NCBI RefSeq assembly: GCF_003752025.1
Contig: NZ_RJKR01000006.1
Span: 1-64,000 of the forward strand
Direction: 5' to 3'
Length of the DNA: 64,000 nucleotides
Source of the DNA: Curtobacterium sp. PhB115
GTDB lineage: Bacteria > Actinomycetota > Actinomycetes > Actinomycetales > Microbacteriaceae
Shown here piece after piece: positions 14,484 through 24,474 of this stretch (its first letter is position 1; every line of letters starts with the position of its first letter). The notes below the pieces were generated by a model that saw only the letters and a list, made by a program, of their open reading frames with translations, searched no databases and had not been told where the DNA came from. The position numbers and the translations under genes are program-made.

Positions 14484-15347
14484 TCAGCTCCGGAGCGCGA
14501 AGGCCGACTCGTACAGGCAGACCGAGGCCGCCGTCGCCAGGTTCATCGACTCCGCCTGACCGTAGATCGGCACCTTCACCGCACGGTCCACGAGTGCGAG
14601 GTCCTCGGGGGTGAGCCCGCGGGCCTCGTTGCCGAACACCCACGCGGTCGGGCCGTCGAGCATCCCCTCGGCGCGCACGGTGGGCAGGTCGTCGCCGGAG
14701 ACGTCGGCCGCGAGCACCGTGTACCCGAGCGCCTTCGCCCGTGCGATCGTGTCGGCCAGGGTCACGCCCACTGACACCGGCACGTGGAACAGCGAGCCGG
14801 TGGTCGACCGGACGACCTTCGGGTTGTACGGGTCCACCGATCGTCCGGTGAGGACCACCGCGTCGGCGCCGGCGGAATCGGCGGCGCGGATGATCGTGCC
14901 GGCGTTCCCCGGGTCCCGCACCTCTTCGAGGATCGCGACCAGTCCCGGCAACGTGGCCGGTTCGTCGGAGGCCCCACGGGCCTCCGGGCCGTCACCCTCG
15001 GCTCCGTCGGCGACGCGACGGTCCGGGAAGACGTCCTTGACCGACGTCGGGAACTGCTGGCAGACGGCGACGACGCCCTGCGGCGTCACGGTGTCCGCCA
15101 TCGCGTCGAGGACCTGCTCCGTCACGAACCAGGTGTCGACCGGCGCGTCGTCGAGCCCGTAGCGGGCAGCCGCGGTCGGCGTCACGTAGAGCTCGCGCAG
15201 GAGCTCCGGCGCGTACTCCAACGCTTCACGGACGGCCTGCGGGCCCTCCAGCAGGAACAGGCCCGTCTCGGCACGGACGTCCTTCTTCGACAGGGCAGCA
15301 ACGGCCTTCACACGTCCGGCACGGGGGTTCTCGAGGAGATCGCTCAC
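14484..15347 (-). CDS. TrmH/SpoU-family RNA 2'-O-methyltransferase
   Basis: SPOUT-fold, SAM-dependent RNA methyltransferase, 287 aa. An N-terminal substrate-binding domain (to about residue 95) is followed by the SPOUT domain with LEEVRDPGNAGTIIRAADSAGAD, FGNEARGLTPEDLALVD and a C-terminal MNLATAASVCLYE knot. Between them is a low-complexity linker with GPEARGAS, encoded by a GGAGGCCC/GGGCCTCC inverted repeat at 14967-14985 of the dispersed palindrome family. The GTG start at 15347 follows TAGACT by six bases (leaderless). The exact rRNA target cannot be told. Confidence 0.93.
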   Translation of the reverse strand: MSDLLENPRAGRVKAVAALSKKDVRAETGLFLLEGPQAVREALEYAPELLRELYVTPTAAARYGLDDAPVDTWFVTEQVLDAMADTVTPQGVVAVCQQFPTSVKDVFPDRRVADGAEGDGPEARGASDEPATLPGLVAILEEVRDPGNAGTIIRAADSAGADAVVLTGRSVDPYNPKVVRSTTGSLFHVPVSVGVTLADTIARAKALGYTVLAADVSGDDLPTVRAEGMLDGPTAWVFGNEARGLTPEDLALVDRAVKVPIYGQAESMNLATAASVCLYESAFALRS

Positions 15348-15367
15348 GACCCAAGTCTAGGAACGAC

Positions 15368-15395
15368 GAAACCCCCGCCGTGCGGCGGGGGTTTC
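15368..15395 (-). terminator. Rho-independent terminator after rplT
   Basis: GAAACCCCCGCC pairs with GGCGGGGGTTTC around a four-base loop. On the minus strand the 3' arm runs into TTTCGTCGTT. It lies 17 bp beyond the rplT stop and just before the leaderless methyltransferase gene, so it isolates the infC-rpmI-rplT unit. Confidence 0.85.
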
Positions 15396-15412
15396 GCGAG
15401 CAGAAGAACTGA

Positions 15413-15796
15413 CTACGCAGCCTTCGGGGCCGAGGTGTCGGCCGGGAGGGCCTTCTTCGCGGTCTCGACGAGCGCGGTGAAGGTCTCGGGGTTGTTCACC
15501 GCGAGGTCGGCGAGGATGCGACGGTCGACCTCGACGCCGGCCAGGTTCAGACCCTGGATGAGGCGGTTGTAGGTCAGGCCGTTCGCACGGGACGCAGCGT
15601 TGATGCGCTGGATCCACAGGCGACGGAACTCGCCCTTCTTCGCGTGACGGTCGCGGTACGCGTAGACGAGGGAGTGGGTGACCTGCTCCTTGGCCTTGCG
15701 GTACAGACGCGAACGCTGGCCGCGGTAGCCCTCGGCGCGTTCGAGGATGACGCGACGCTTCTTGGCGGCGTTGACCGCTCTCTTTACTCGTGCCAT
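15413..15796 (-). CDS. rplT: 50S ribosomal protein L20
   Basis: Primary 23S rRNA-binding assembly protein. 127 aa, beginning [15 protein letters not shown] and very basic; the L20 core [17 protein letters not shown] and [16 protein letters not shown] is intact. It follows rpmI after 27 bp and is the last gene of infC-rpmI-rplT, ending at a strong terminator. Confidence 0.97.
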   Translation of the reverse strand: MARVKRAVNAAKKRRVILERAEGYRGQRSRLYRKAKEQVTHSLVYAYRDRHAKKGEFRRLWIQRINAASRANGLTYNRLIQGLNLAGVEVDRRILADLAVNNPETFTALVETAKKALPADTSAPKAA

Positions 15797-15823
15797 TGCA
15801 CTATTCCTTTACGATCCGGGGGC

Positions 15824-16018
15824 TCAGTGGCCGAGGAGCTTCTTGACGTTCTTCGCGTCACCCTTGGAGAGGACCTGGTCCTCGTTCAGGCGGGCCTTGC
15901 GCTTGGAGCTCTTGACCTCGAGGTTGTGACGCATACCGGCCTGCTGCTTCATGATCTTGCCGGTGCCGGTGACCTTGAAGCGCTTCTTCGACCCGGAGTG
16001 GGTCTTCTGCTTGGGCAT
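15824..16018 (-). CDS. rpmI: 50S ribosomal protein L35
   Basis: 64-aa basic large-subunit protein. [21 protein letters not shown] and the C-terminal KNVKKLLGH are diagnostic of L35. A purine-rich GGAAAGG site precedes the ATG. It lies 60 bp after infC in the conserved IF3-L35-L20 unit. Confidence 0.97.
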   Translation of the reverse strand: MPKQKTHSGSKKRFKVTGTGKIMKQQAGMRHNLEVKSSKRKARLNEDQVLSKGDAKNVKKLLGH

Positions 16019-16078
16019 GGTGGTGCCTTTCCGTGGGATGGATGGGGGGCCGCGTCGTTGCGGATCGGTCTGGGGGAC

Positions 16079-16750
<672 letters not shown>

Positions 16751-17030
16751 GCGGAGCTCCTTCAATCAGGTGGTGGCCGTCCGGAGCGTTTGCCCTGGAC
16801 GACAGCACGAGAGAGGAGATCTGACGCACGGATCGGAACCCGTTCGGCAGCCGCCCTGCATCGGGTCCTTCGACCCGATCGACGAGGGCAACGCGTGCAC
16901 TCGTGGAGCGGTGGTGACCCGGTAGCCTGGTGGAACGCGGCCGCGGGTGGGAGAGACTCCTCTTTCGTGACGCCGTCCGGAGGTCATCAGGAAAACCTGA
17001 AGGCACACGGACAGCATCTGCCGCGAGCAA
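16751..17030 (-). promoter_or_regulatory. infC 5' leader with stem-loops
   Basis: The roughly 280-bp region upstream of infC has no credible gene. On the minus strand it can form TCAGG-tttt-CCTGA (17000-16987) and a perfect 8-bp hairpin ATCGGGTC-GAAG-GACCCGAT (16879-16860), and ends in the strong AAGGAG site. A possible -10 (TAGGCT) sits at 17034-17029. Control of the IF3-L35-L20 unit by its leader is established in other bacteria; a role here is inference. Confidence 0.45.
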
Positions 17031-17048
17031 GCCTAGCAGAGGAGCACC

Positions 17049-17405
17049 GTGACCGACACCCCGATCGACGACGACGGCAGCGGCATCGACGCCGCGAGGG
17101 ACATCTCGGAGGTGCCGGCGGTCGAACTCATCAACACCGTCTCGGTGCACCTGCTGAGCGCAGCGGCCGTGAAGGTGGGCCTCGCCGACGACCCGCAGCA
17201 GCAGACCGACCTGGACGAGGCGCGGAAGCTCATCACCGCACTTGCCGGCCTGGTCACCGCCGCGGCGACCGAGATCGGCGACCACCACGCCCGGCCGCTC
17301 CGCGACGGGCTCCGCTCGGTGCAGCTCGCCTTCCGCGAGGCGTCGGCGATCCCGGACGCCCCTGGTGCCGGCCCGGGCGAGAAGTTCACCGGTCCCGTCA
17401 ACTGA
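17049..17405 (+). CDS. DUF1844 protein
   Basis: 118-aa cytoplasmic protein of unknown function, recognised by PAVELINTVSVHLLSAAAVKVGL and LDEARKLITALAGLV, characteristic of DUF1844, which is regularly encoded next to infC in actinobacteria. The GTG start at 17049 follows GAGGAG by four bases. It is divergent from infC and convergent with the maltokinase-like gene, with a 50-bp palindrome between the convergent ends. Confidence 0.85.
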   Translation: MTDTPIDDDGSGIDAARDISEVPAVELINTVSVHLLSAAAVKVGLADDPQQQTDLDEARKLITALAGLVTAAATEIGDHHARPLRDGLRSVQLAFREASAIPDAPGAGPGEKFTGPVN

Positions 17406-17453
17406 CGGGCGTCAGGACGTGACGCACGGCACGACGTGACCGACGTCACCACC

Positions 17454-17503
17454 TGACGGCCTGGAGGCGCGGTGCCAGCTGGCACCGCGCCTCCCGGCCG
17501 TCA
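17454..17503. repeat. 50-bp palindrome (GGAGGCGCGG family), copy 1
   Basis: A 25-bp arm (17454-17478) and its reverse complement (17479-17503) abut with one mismatch, centred on CAGCTG. The core, GGAGGCGCGG through CCGCGCCTCC, is identical to the copy at 26057-26106. It sits between two convergent genes, where it could act as a bidirectional terminator, though there is no U-tract. Confidence 0.9.
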
Positions 17504-17541
17504 TCCGGTCGCGTTCGCGAGCCGCTGCTGCGGTCGTCGGG

Positions 17542-18834
17542 TCAGGACCCGCTCCGCGCGACCAACCGCGCGACGGCCGCGAGCGGGATGCCGACCCAGT
17601 CGGGGCGGTTCCGTGTCTCGTAGACGACCTCGTAGACGGCCTTGTCGAGCTCGAACGCGTCGAGGAGTTCGCGGTGCGCGCGGAGGTCCGCGCCGATCGC
17701 TCGCTGGTAGCCGTCGAGGAACCGTGCACGGGAGTCGTGCGCCCACGCCGTCGCGTCCACCGGTTCGTCGTCGTGCGCCAGCGCTCCGGCGACGTAGTCG
17801 AACGAGCGGAGCATGCCGGCGACGTCGCGCAGGGTGACGTCGGGCAGCGAGCGTTCATCGAGCGGTCGGAGCGGTTCTCCCTCGAAGTCGAGGAACACCC
17901 ACCCGCGCGGGTCTGGTGCCGCCAGGACCTGGCCGAGGTGCAGGTCGCCGTGGATCCGCTGGAGGTCCGGCCAGGGCGCTGCGGCCGCACGTGCGTAGAC
18001 GGCACGGATCGCGTCGGCGTGCTCGGCGACGGCCGGGGCCTCGCGCGCGGCGGTGTCGAGTCGCTCGTGCATGGTCGCGACCGCTGTGGCGCGTCGATCC
18101 TCGTCGGCCCGCTGGGTCGGGAGCGCTCCGGCCAGCGTGCGGTGCACCTCGGCGAGCGCCGTGCCGAGCCGTTCCGCGCGGTCCCCGAACGGTGTCCCGG
18201 CGTGGGCTTCGCCGAGGGCGACCCGCCAGGCGTCGTCGAGGCCGGGCAGGAACTCCTGGGCGAACGCGAGGTGCCCCGTCGCCGTGCCGTCCGCACGCCC
18301 GACGTCCGGCCAGCTGCCGCGGAGCGCACCGTAGACCTGCGGGACACGATCACTGCCGGCCGCGGAGAGCGCGAGCTGCGTCGTCACGTCCGGGTTGTCG
18401 CCGTGGTGCAGGACACGGAAGACCTTGATGATCACGCGGGCACCGGACTCGGTGTCGCAGATGACGGAGGTGTTCGACTGCTCCCCCGTCAGGACGCGTG
18501 CCGCGGTGATGCGGCCGATCGGGACGAGGCTCTCGGTCGAGGCGTCGATGCGGGCGGCGAGGGAGCCGATCCACTCCGGGTCGGCGGTGACGTCGACCGG
18601 CGAGCCACCGGGGCCGCTCGCGACCGGGGACTGGTAGAGCACGGGGGCGGCCGGGGCGGCTGGGGCCTCGTCGAGGACGAGCCGGGTGCCGTCGGCGGTC
18701 GAGATGGTGCGGAGTCGCGGGACGGACCCCTTCGAGGCGTACCAGCGGCGGTCCGCGATCCACGACTCGAGTTCGTGGTCGGAGGGTGCCAGGTCGGCGG
18801 GGGCGGTGTCGGGGGCAGTGGCTCCGTCGCTCAT
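17542..18834 (-). CDS. Maltokinase-like phosphotransferase
   Basis: 430-aa protein of the maltokinase (Mak/Pep2) family. The N-terminal cap motif ELESWIADRRWYASKG is followed by an aminoglycoside-phosphotransferase-fold kinase with the catalytic loop IHGDLHLGQVL and metal motif FLDFEGEPLRPLDER. Family members phosphorylate maltose with ATP for the GlgE route. No treS, glgE or glgB is next to it, so the substrate is uncertain. Its ATG follows TACGGT (18847-18842) by seven bases, suggesting a leaderless mRNA divergent from the CHAD gene. Confidence 0.82.
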   Translation of the reverse strand: MSDGATAPDTAPADLAPSDHELESWIADRRWYASKGSVPRLRTISTADGTRLVLDEAPAAPAAPVLYQSPVASGPGGSPVDVTADPEWIGSLAARIDASTESLVPIGRITAARVLTGEQSNTSVICDTESGARVIIKVFRVLHHGDNPDVTTQLALSAAGSDRVPQVYGALRGSWPDVGRADGTATGHLAFAQEFLPGLDDAWRVALGEAHAGTPFGDRAERLGTALAEVHRTLAGALPTQRADEDRRATAVATMHERLDTAAREAPAVAEHADAIRAVYARAAAAPWPDLQRIHGDLHLGQVLAAPDPRGWVFLDFEGEPLRPLDERSLPDVTLRDVAGMLRSFDYVAGALAHDDEPVDATAWAHDSRARFLDGYQRAIGADLRAHRELLDAFELDKAVYEVVYETRNRPDWVGIPLAAVARLVARSGS

Positions 18835-18897
18835 GCTGCGGACCGTACGCGCCGGGGGCTGGCGAGGTGCCGAGTCGCTGCTGTCCGCTTCGCTGGT

Positions 18898-18954
18898 GCT
18901 CGTTCCTGGTCGTTCCTCGTGCTCGTTCCTGGTCGTTCCTCGTGCTCGTTCCTG
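18898..18954. repeat. 23-bp tandem repeat, 2.5 copies
   Basis: The unit GCTCGTTCCTGGTCGTTCCT plus CGT is repeated exactly at 18898-18920 and 18921-18943, and partially at 18944-18954. It lies in the 204-bp gap between divergent leaderless genes, upstream of both -10 boxes. Each unit contains two CGTTCCT words. Confidence 0.9.
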
Positions 18955-19038
18955 CACAGGGCTCGGTCCGGGTGTTCCCGTCCACAGAACGCGAGCGCGC
19001 CGTGTCGCCGTGGGGGCGGTCGGACGACACTTGCGACC

Positions 19039-20517
19039 ATGCCGAGTCCGAACCCCGCACCGTCCGCCCCGTTCTCCGCCGAGCCACGCCAGACCTGGCG
19101 CATCCCCGACGACCGCCGGGTCCCCGCGCTCGAGCCCCTCGCCGAGGACGTCCGGCGACACCCACCCGTGACGATCCGCGAGACGCTCTGGGACAGCGAG
19201 GACCGGGTGCTGCAGGCCGAGGGCGTCGTGCTCACCAGGGCCGACGACGGGCAGTGGAGCGTCGACCGCGGCGACGGCCCGGAACGGGTGGCTCCCGACC
19301 GCGACCGGATGACCGCGGACGGAGACCCCGCCCCCCAGAGCCCGCCGCGCGACGCGGTCGAGGTGTTCCTGCGTGGGCGGCCGCTCCGTTCGGTGCTGGT
19401 GCGGGACACCACGACGACCCTCGTGACGCTGCGCGGGCGCGACGGCCGGGTCCGGGCCGAGGTCGCGGACGTCCGTGTCGACGACGGGGATCCTGATGCC
19501 GCGCTGCTCCGGTCGTCGCGGTGGTGGGCACTGACGGACGACGGTCGGGACGGCAGCATCGCGCGGGCCGCCGAACGAGCACTGTCCGACGCGGCGACCG
19601 AGCCGGGCGACGACGACGGGGTCACCGCGGCCGTGCCCCCGGCGACACCCCAACGCCGTGCTGGTCGGGCGAGACGACCGCGGGTCGGCACCGCTGCGGC
19701 CTTCGTGCTGCACGTGCTCGACGTGCTCCGAGCGGACCTCGTGGCGGTGGACCCACGGGTGCGGGCCGACGAGCACGAGTCCGTGCACGACCTGCGGAAG
19801 GTGCTCCGACGGCTGCGGAGCGTGCTCGCGGTGTTCCGGGGCGCGCTCGACCGTGACGCGACCGAGGATCTCCGGGCCGCGCTCGCCGAGACCGGACGGA
19901 CCGCCGGGGTGGCACGGGACGCCGAGGTCCTGCACGCCGGGCTCTTCCGGTCGGCGGCACGAGCGCCCGAGGGGTACGTCGACGCCGCCACGCTCGACCG
20001 GATCGGCGACGAGGTGCGCGGGCAGCGGGAACGCGCTGCCGCCGGCCTCCGGCAGGCGCTGAGATCCGACGACTGGTTCCGGACCCTGGACGCGCTCGAC
20101 GAACTCCTGCGGCGAGCGCCGACCGGCCCGCACGCCGAGGACGACGCCGTGACCTTCACGACGAAGCGGATCGTGCGGGAACGCGCTCGGGTCGGCCGGC
20201 TCCGAGACGGTCTCGGTGAGGACCTTGAGTCCCTGCACGAGGTCCGGAAGGCAGCACGACGGCTGCGGTACGCACTGCTCGCGGCCGGGGACCTGCCCGA
20301 CATCGGGAAGCGACGCCTCGGCCGGCTCGAAGCGGTGCAGGAGACCCTCGGGGATGCGCTCGACGCCGCGCACGCCGCAGCCGCGTACCGCCGCCTCGCC
20401 GAGGCGGCTGCAGGTGACGGTGCGGACACGTTCGGCTACGGCGCACTCGCCACCGCCGAGCACGCGTGGCTCGAGCACGGCCTGCGGCGGTCGCGGAAGG
20501 TGCTCCGCCGCCTCTGA
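19039..20517 (+). CDS. CYTH/CHAD-domain protein
   Basis: 492-aa protein. The first ~190 residues resemble a divergent CYTH (triphosphate tunnel) domain (VTIRETLWDSEDRVLQAEGVVLTR). The C-terminal half is a CHAD helical domain with both diagnostic repeats, ESVHDLRKVLRRLRSV and ESLHEVRKAARRLRYAL. CHAD domains bind polyphosphate, so a polyphosphate-granule role is likely but inferred; the CYTH metal-binding glutamates look poorly conserved. The ATG at 19039 follows GACACT by seven bases (leaderless). The upstream-extended frame is antisense to the maltokinase gene and is rejected. Confidence 0.85.
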   Translation: MPSPNPAPSAPFSAEPRQTWRIPDDRRVPALEPLAEDVRRHPPVTIRETLWDSEDRVLQAEGVVLTRADDGQWSVDRGDGPERVAPDRDRMTADGDPAPQSPPRDAVEVFLRGRPLRSVLVRDTTTTLVTLRGRDGRVRAEVADVRVDDGDPDAALLRSSRWWALTDDGRDGSIARAAERALSDAATEPGDDDGVTAAVPPATPQRRAGRARRPRVGTAAAFVLHVLDVLRADLVAVDPRVRADEHESVHDLRKVLRRLRSVLAVFRGALDRDATEDLRAALAETGRTAGVARDAEVLHAGLFRSAARAPEGYVDAATLDRIGDEVRGQRERAAAGLRQALRSDDWFRTLDALDELLRRAPTGPHAEDDAVTFTTKRIVRERARVGRLRDGLGEDLESLHEVRKAARRLRYALLAAGDLPDIGKRRLGRLEAVQETLGDALDAAHAAAAYRRLAEAAAGDGADTFGYGALATAEHAWLEHGLRRSRKVLRRL

Positions 20518-20529
20518 GAGAATCAGCTC

Positions 20530-20985
20530 GTGCCGCACTACCTCGAGGACCTCGCCGCCGGACAGACCTTCACGACGCCCGGACGGACCATCACCGAAGC
20601 GGACGTGATGTCGTTCGCCTCGTGGACGAACGACAACAACCAGGTCCACACCGACGTCGAGTTCGCCGGGAAGACCCGGTACGGGCAGCGGATCGTGCAC
20701 GGGCTGCTCGGGACCTCGCTGTGCCTCGGGCTGATCGCGCGGACGGGCGTGTTCGAGGGGTCGGCGGTGGCACTGCTCGGGATCGACCAGTGGCGGTTCA
20801 CCGAGCCGGTCTTCATCGGGGACACGGTGACGTGCGAGGTGGAGATCCTCTCGACCCGGCTGACGAGCTCCGGCATGACGGGGATCGTCGAGCGGACCGT
20901 CTCCCTGCGGAACCAGCGCGGGGCCGTCGTGCAGCAGGGCCGGATGGACGTCATGGTGCTGACCCGCGCGGCCGCGATCGGCTGA
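20530..20985 (+). CDS. MaoC-like hotdog hydratase
   Basis: 151-aa hotdog-fold protein of the R-specific enoyl hydratase / MaoC family. The motif DNNQVHTDVEFAGKTRYGQRIVHG provides the family Asp and His, and GDTVTCEVEI is the conserved second half. It probably hydrates an acyl-CoA or related thioester; no neighbour fixes the substrate. The GTG start is 12 bp after the CHAD stop, with GAGAAT six bases before it, so it may have its own leaderless transcript. Confidence 0.8.
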   Translation: MPHYLEDLAAGQTFTTPGRTITEADVMSFASWTNDNNQVHTDVEFAGKTRYGQRIVHGLLGTSLCLGLIARTGVFEGSAVALLGIDQWRFTEPVFIGDTVTCEVEILSTRLTSSGMTGIVERTVSLRNQRGAVVQQGRMDVMVLTRAAAIG

Positions 20986-20992
20986 GGCAGCC

Positions 20993-21083
20993 GGCGGACC
21001 GCCCGACGGAGCGATCGACAGCCCGACGGCGGACCGCCCGACGGACCGATCGACAGCCCGACGGCGGACCGCCCGACGGCTCG
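20993..21083. repeat. 35-bp tandem repeat, 2.6 copies
   Basis: The 35-bp unit GGCGGACCGCCCGACGGA... occurs at 20993-21027, again at 21028-21062 with one change, and partly at 21063-21083. It begins just after the MaoC stop and ends just before the putative operator of the GH2 gene. Each unit contains a GGCGG/CCGCC stem. Confidence 0.9.
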
Positions 21084-21092
21084 ACCGTGGCA

Positions 21093-21118
21093 ATCGTTGC
21101 GACCCTCTTTACAACGAT
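21093..21118. promoter_or_regulatory. Inverted repeat, candidate operator for the GH2 gene
   Basis: ATCGTTG (21093-21099) and CAACGAT (21112-21118) form a perfect 7-bp inverted repeat with 12-bp spacing, ending 26 bp upstream of the GH2 start. It is AT-richer than its surroundings and of a shape used by LacI/GntR-type sugar regulators. No regulator gene is adjacent. Confidence 0.45.
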
Positions 21119-21143
21119 GTACCGCTCGCGGGAGCATGGGTGC

Positions 21144-23009
<1,866 letters not shown>

Positions 23010-23027
23010 CCGGGAGGCCCGCACTTC

Positions 23028-23078
23028 GTGAGCAGGAATGGTCGGGTCCGGCAGACGGACCCGACCATTGCTGCTCAC
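23028..23078. terminator. Long inverted repeat downstream of the GH2 gene
   Basis: A 51-bp hairpin: GTGAGCAG-AATGGTCGGGTCCG pairs with CGGACCCGACCATT-CTGCTCAC around a GCAGA loop, interrupted by one internal mismatch. It begins 18 bp after the GH2 stop and is well placed as a terminator or mRNA 3' stabiliser. Half of a GGAGGCCC motif precedes it at 23013-23020. Confidence 0.7.
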
Positions 23079-23160
23079 GATCTGGGCAGGTCGGCGCGCG
23101 GCCCGGCGCGCGGTCGCCCGCCGGAGCGGGCACGGGCCCTGGTCTGGGAGGATCGGGCGG

Positions 23161-24390
23161 GTGACGAGCGTGGCGGAAGCGAGCCGGGCCTCCAGGCCAG
23201 GGGTACGGAACCTGCTGACCGGACCCAGCAGCGCCTGGACCGCGCCCCTGCTGATCTGGGCGGCCTCGCGCATCGTGAGCACACTGCTGCTCGCGACGGT
23301 GTTCGTCGTGGCGACGGCGAACGACTGGACGTTCGCGTCGTACCGGCGTGACCCGTCGTTCTTCACCTTCTCGGGGTCGTGGGACGCGTCGTTCTACCGG
23401 ACCATCGCCGAACACGGGTACCCGACGACGCTGCCGCTCGACGGCGCCGGGCACGTCGCGCCGAACGCGTGGGCGTTCCTGCCGGTGTTCCCGGCGCTCG
23501 TGCGGGCGCTGATGGCCGTGACGGGCTCGTCGTTCTGGGTCGCCGGGGTGCTCGTCGCCTCGATCGCCGGCGCCGGCGCGTGCGTGCTGCTGTACCGCCT
23601 GGTCCTCGCCGTCGGGTGCTCGCACCGTGCGCGGTGGGCGACCGCACTGTTCGCCTTCGCGCCGACCGGCTTCCTGCTGCAGGTCGCGTACGCCGAGAGC
23701 CTGCTGCTCGTGCTGCTGTTCGGCGCGCTACTCGCCCTGGTGCGGCGGCGGTACTGGGCGATCGCGCCGCTCGGGGTGGTCGCGGCGTTCACGAAGCCCG
23801 GCGTGCTGGCGTTGGCGGTGGCCCTCGCGGTGCACCTGGTCGTGCGGTGGGTCGAATCGCGCCGATCTGACCGGCCCGCGGAGGTGTTCCCGTGGCGGGA
23901 CCGGGTGGCGATCGTCGTGTCGGGGCTGATCGTGGCGGCAGCGGGACTCGCGTGGCCGGTGATCGCGTCGGCGGTGACCGGACGGCCGAACGCGTACCTC
24001 GACACCGAACTCTCCTGGTGGGTGGGGTTCGTCGGCCGGCAGCACTTCGCACCACTGACCCCGTGGTTCACGATGGCGTCGACGTGGCTCGGGCCGCTCG
24101 GGATCGTGCTCGTGGTGGCGGTGCTCGCCGGCGCGGTGTGGTTCTGGACCCGGCCGAGCGTGCGCGCCCTCGGCCCCGACCTGCTGGCGTTCACGGCGTC
24201 GTACGGGCTGTACCTCGTGGCGGTGTTCCTGCCGCAGCAGTCGTTGCCGCGACTGCTCATGCCGATGGCGCCGTTGCTCGGGTCGGACGTGTTCGTGCGG
24301 ACGCGGCGGCGGGCGGTGGCGTGGCTGATCGTCGGGGTGTGCTCGCAGCCGGTGGCGATCGTGCTGCTCTGGTTCCTCGGGTACCCCTGA
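23161..24390 (+). CDS. PIG-V-like mannosyltransferase, membrane protein
   Basis: 409-aa polytopic membrane protein. SWDASFYRTIAEHGYP near residue 75 is the acidic first-loop motif of PIG-V/GT-C glycosyltransferases, which use polyprenol-phosphate sugars at the outer membrane face. About ten hydrophobic helices follow. The start is taken as GTG at 23161 with GGGAGG upstream; the frame to 23038 overlaps the hairpin. Residues near the N-terminus (EASRASRPGVRN) are encoded by a half copy of the dispersed palindrome. It probably mannosylates envelope glycolipids or proteins. Confidence 0.78.
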   Translation: MTSVAEASRASRPGVRNLLTGPSSAWTAPLLIWAASRIVSTLLLATVFVVATANDWTFASYRRDPSFFTFSGSWDASFYRTIAEHGYPTTLPLDGAGHVAPNAWAFLPVFPALVRALMAVTGSSFWVAGVLVASIAGAGACVLLYRLVLAVGCSHRARWATALFAFAPTGFLLQVAYAESLLLVLLFGALLALVRRRYWAIAPLGVVAAFTKPGVLALAVALAVHLVVRWVESRRSDRPAEVFPWRDRVAIVVSGLIVAAAGLAWPVIASAVTGRPNAYLDTELSWWVGFVGRQHFAPLTPWFTMASTWLGPLGIVLVVAVLAGAVWFWTRPSVRALGPDLLAFTASYGLYLVAVFLPQQSLPRLLMPMAPLLGSDVFVRTRRRAVAWLIVGVCSQPVAIVLLWFLGYP

Positions 24391-24392
24391 GC

Positions 24393-24455
24393 GGTGGGGT
24401 CCGGTGGGGGCCGGCGGGGGCCGGTGGGGGCCGGTGGGGCCGGCGGGCTGCCGAG
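24393..24455. repeat. G-rich direct repeats
   Basis: GGGGGCCGGTG/GGGGGCCGGCG words repeat about five times between the stop of the mannosyltransferase and the convergent lipoprotein gene. No stem-loop terminator is obvious. The G-runs could form a quadruplex on the plus strand; this is not tested. Confidence 0.6.
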
Positions 24456-24474
24456 GAGGTCGCCGCTGCGCGCC

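Noticed and set aside
16751..16765. TTG start of infC at 16765
   Set aside because: Its next two codons are the Shine-Dalgarno sequence for the better-placed ATC at 16750.
18898..18954. Repeats as iterons of a replication or plasmid origin
   Set aside because: Only 2.5 copies, no initiator gene nearby and a chromosomal housekeeping context.
20993..21083. CRISPR-like repeat array
   Set aside because: The repeats are contiguous with no unique spacers and no cas gene is present; they are simple tandem repeats.
18835..21093. Upstream extension of the maltokinase-like frame on the minus strand (1183 aa in total)
   Set aside because: It is antisense to the CHAD and MaoC genes, which have clear motifs; the true start at 18834 has a -10 box seven bases before it.
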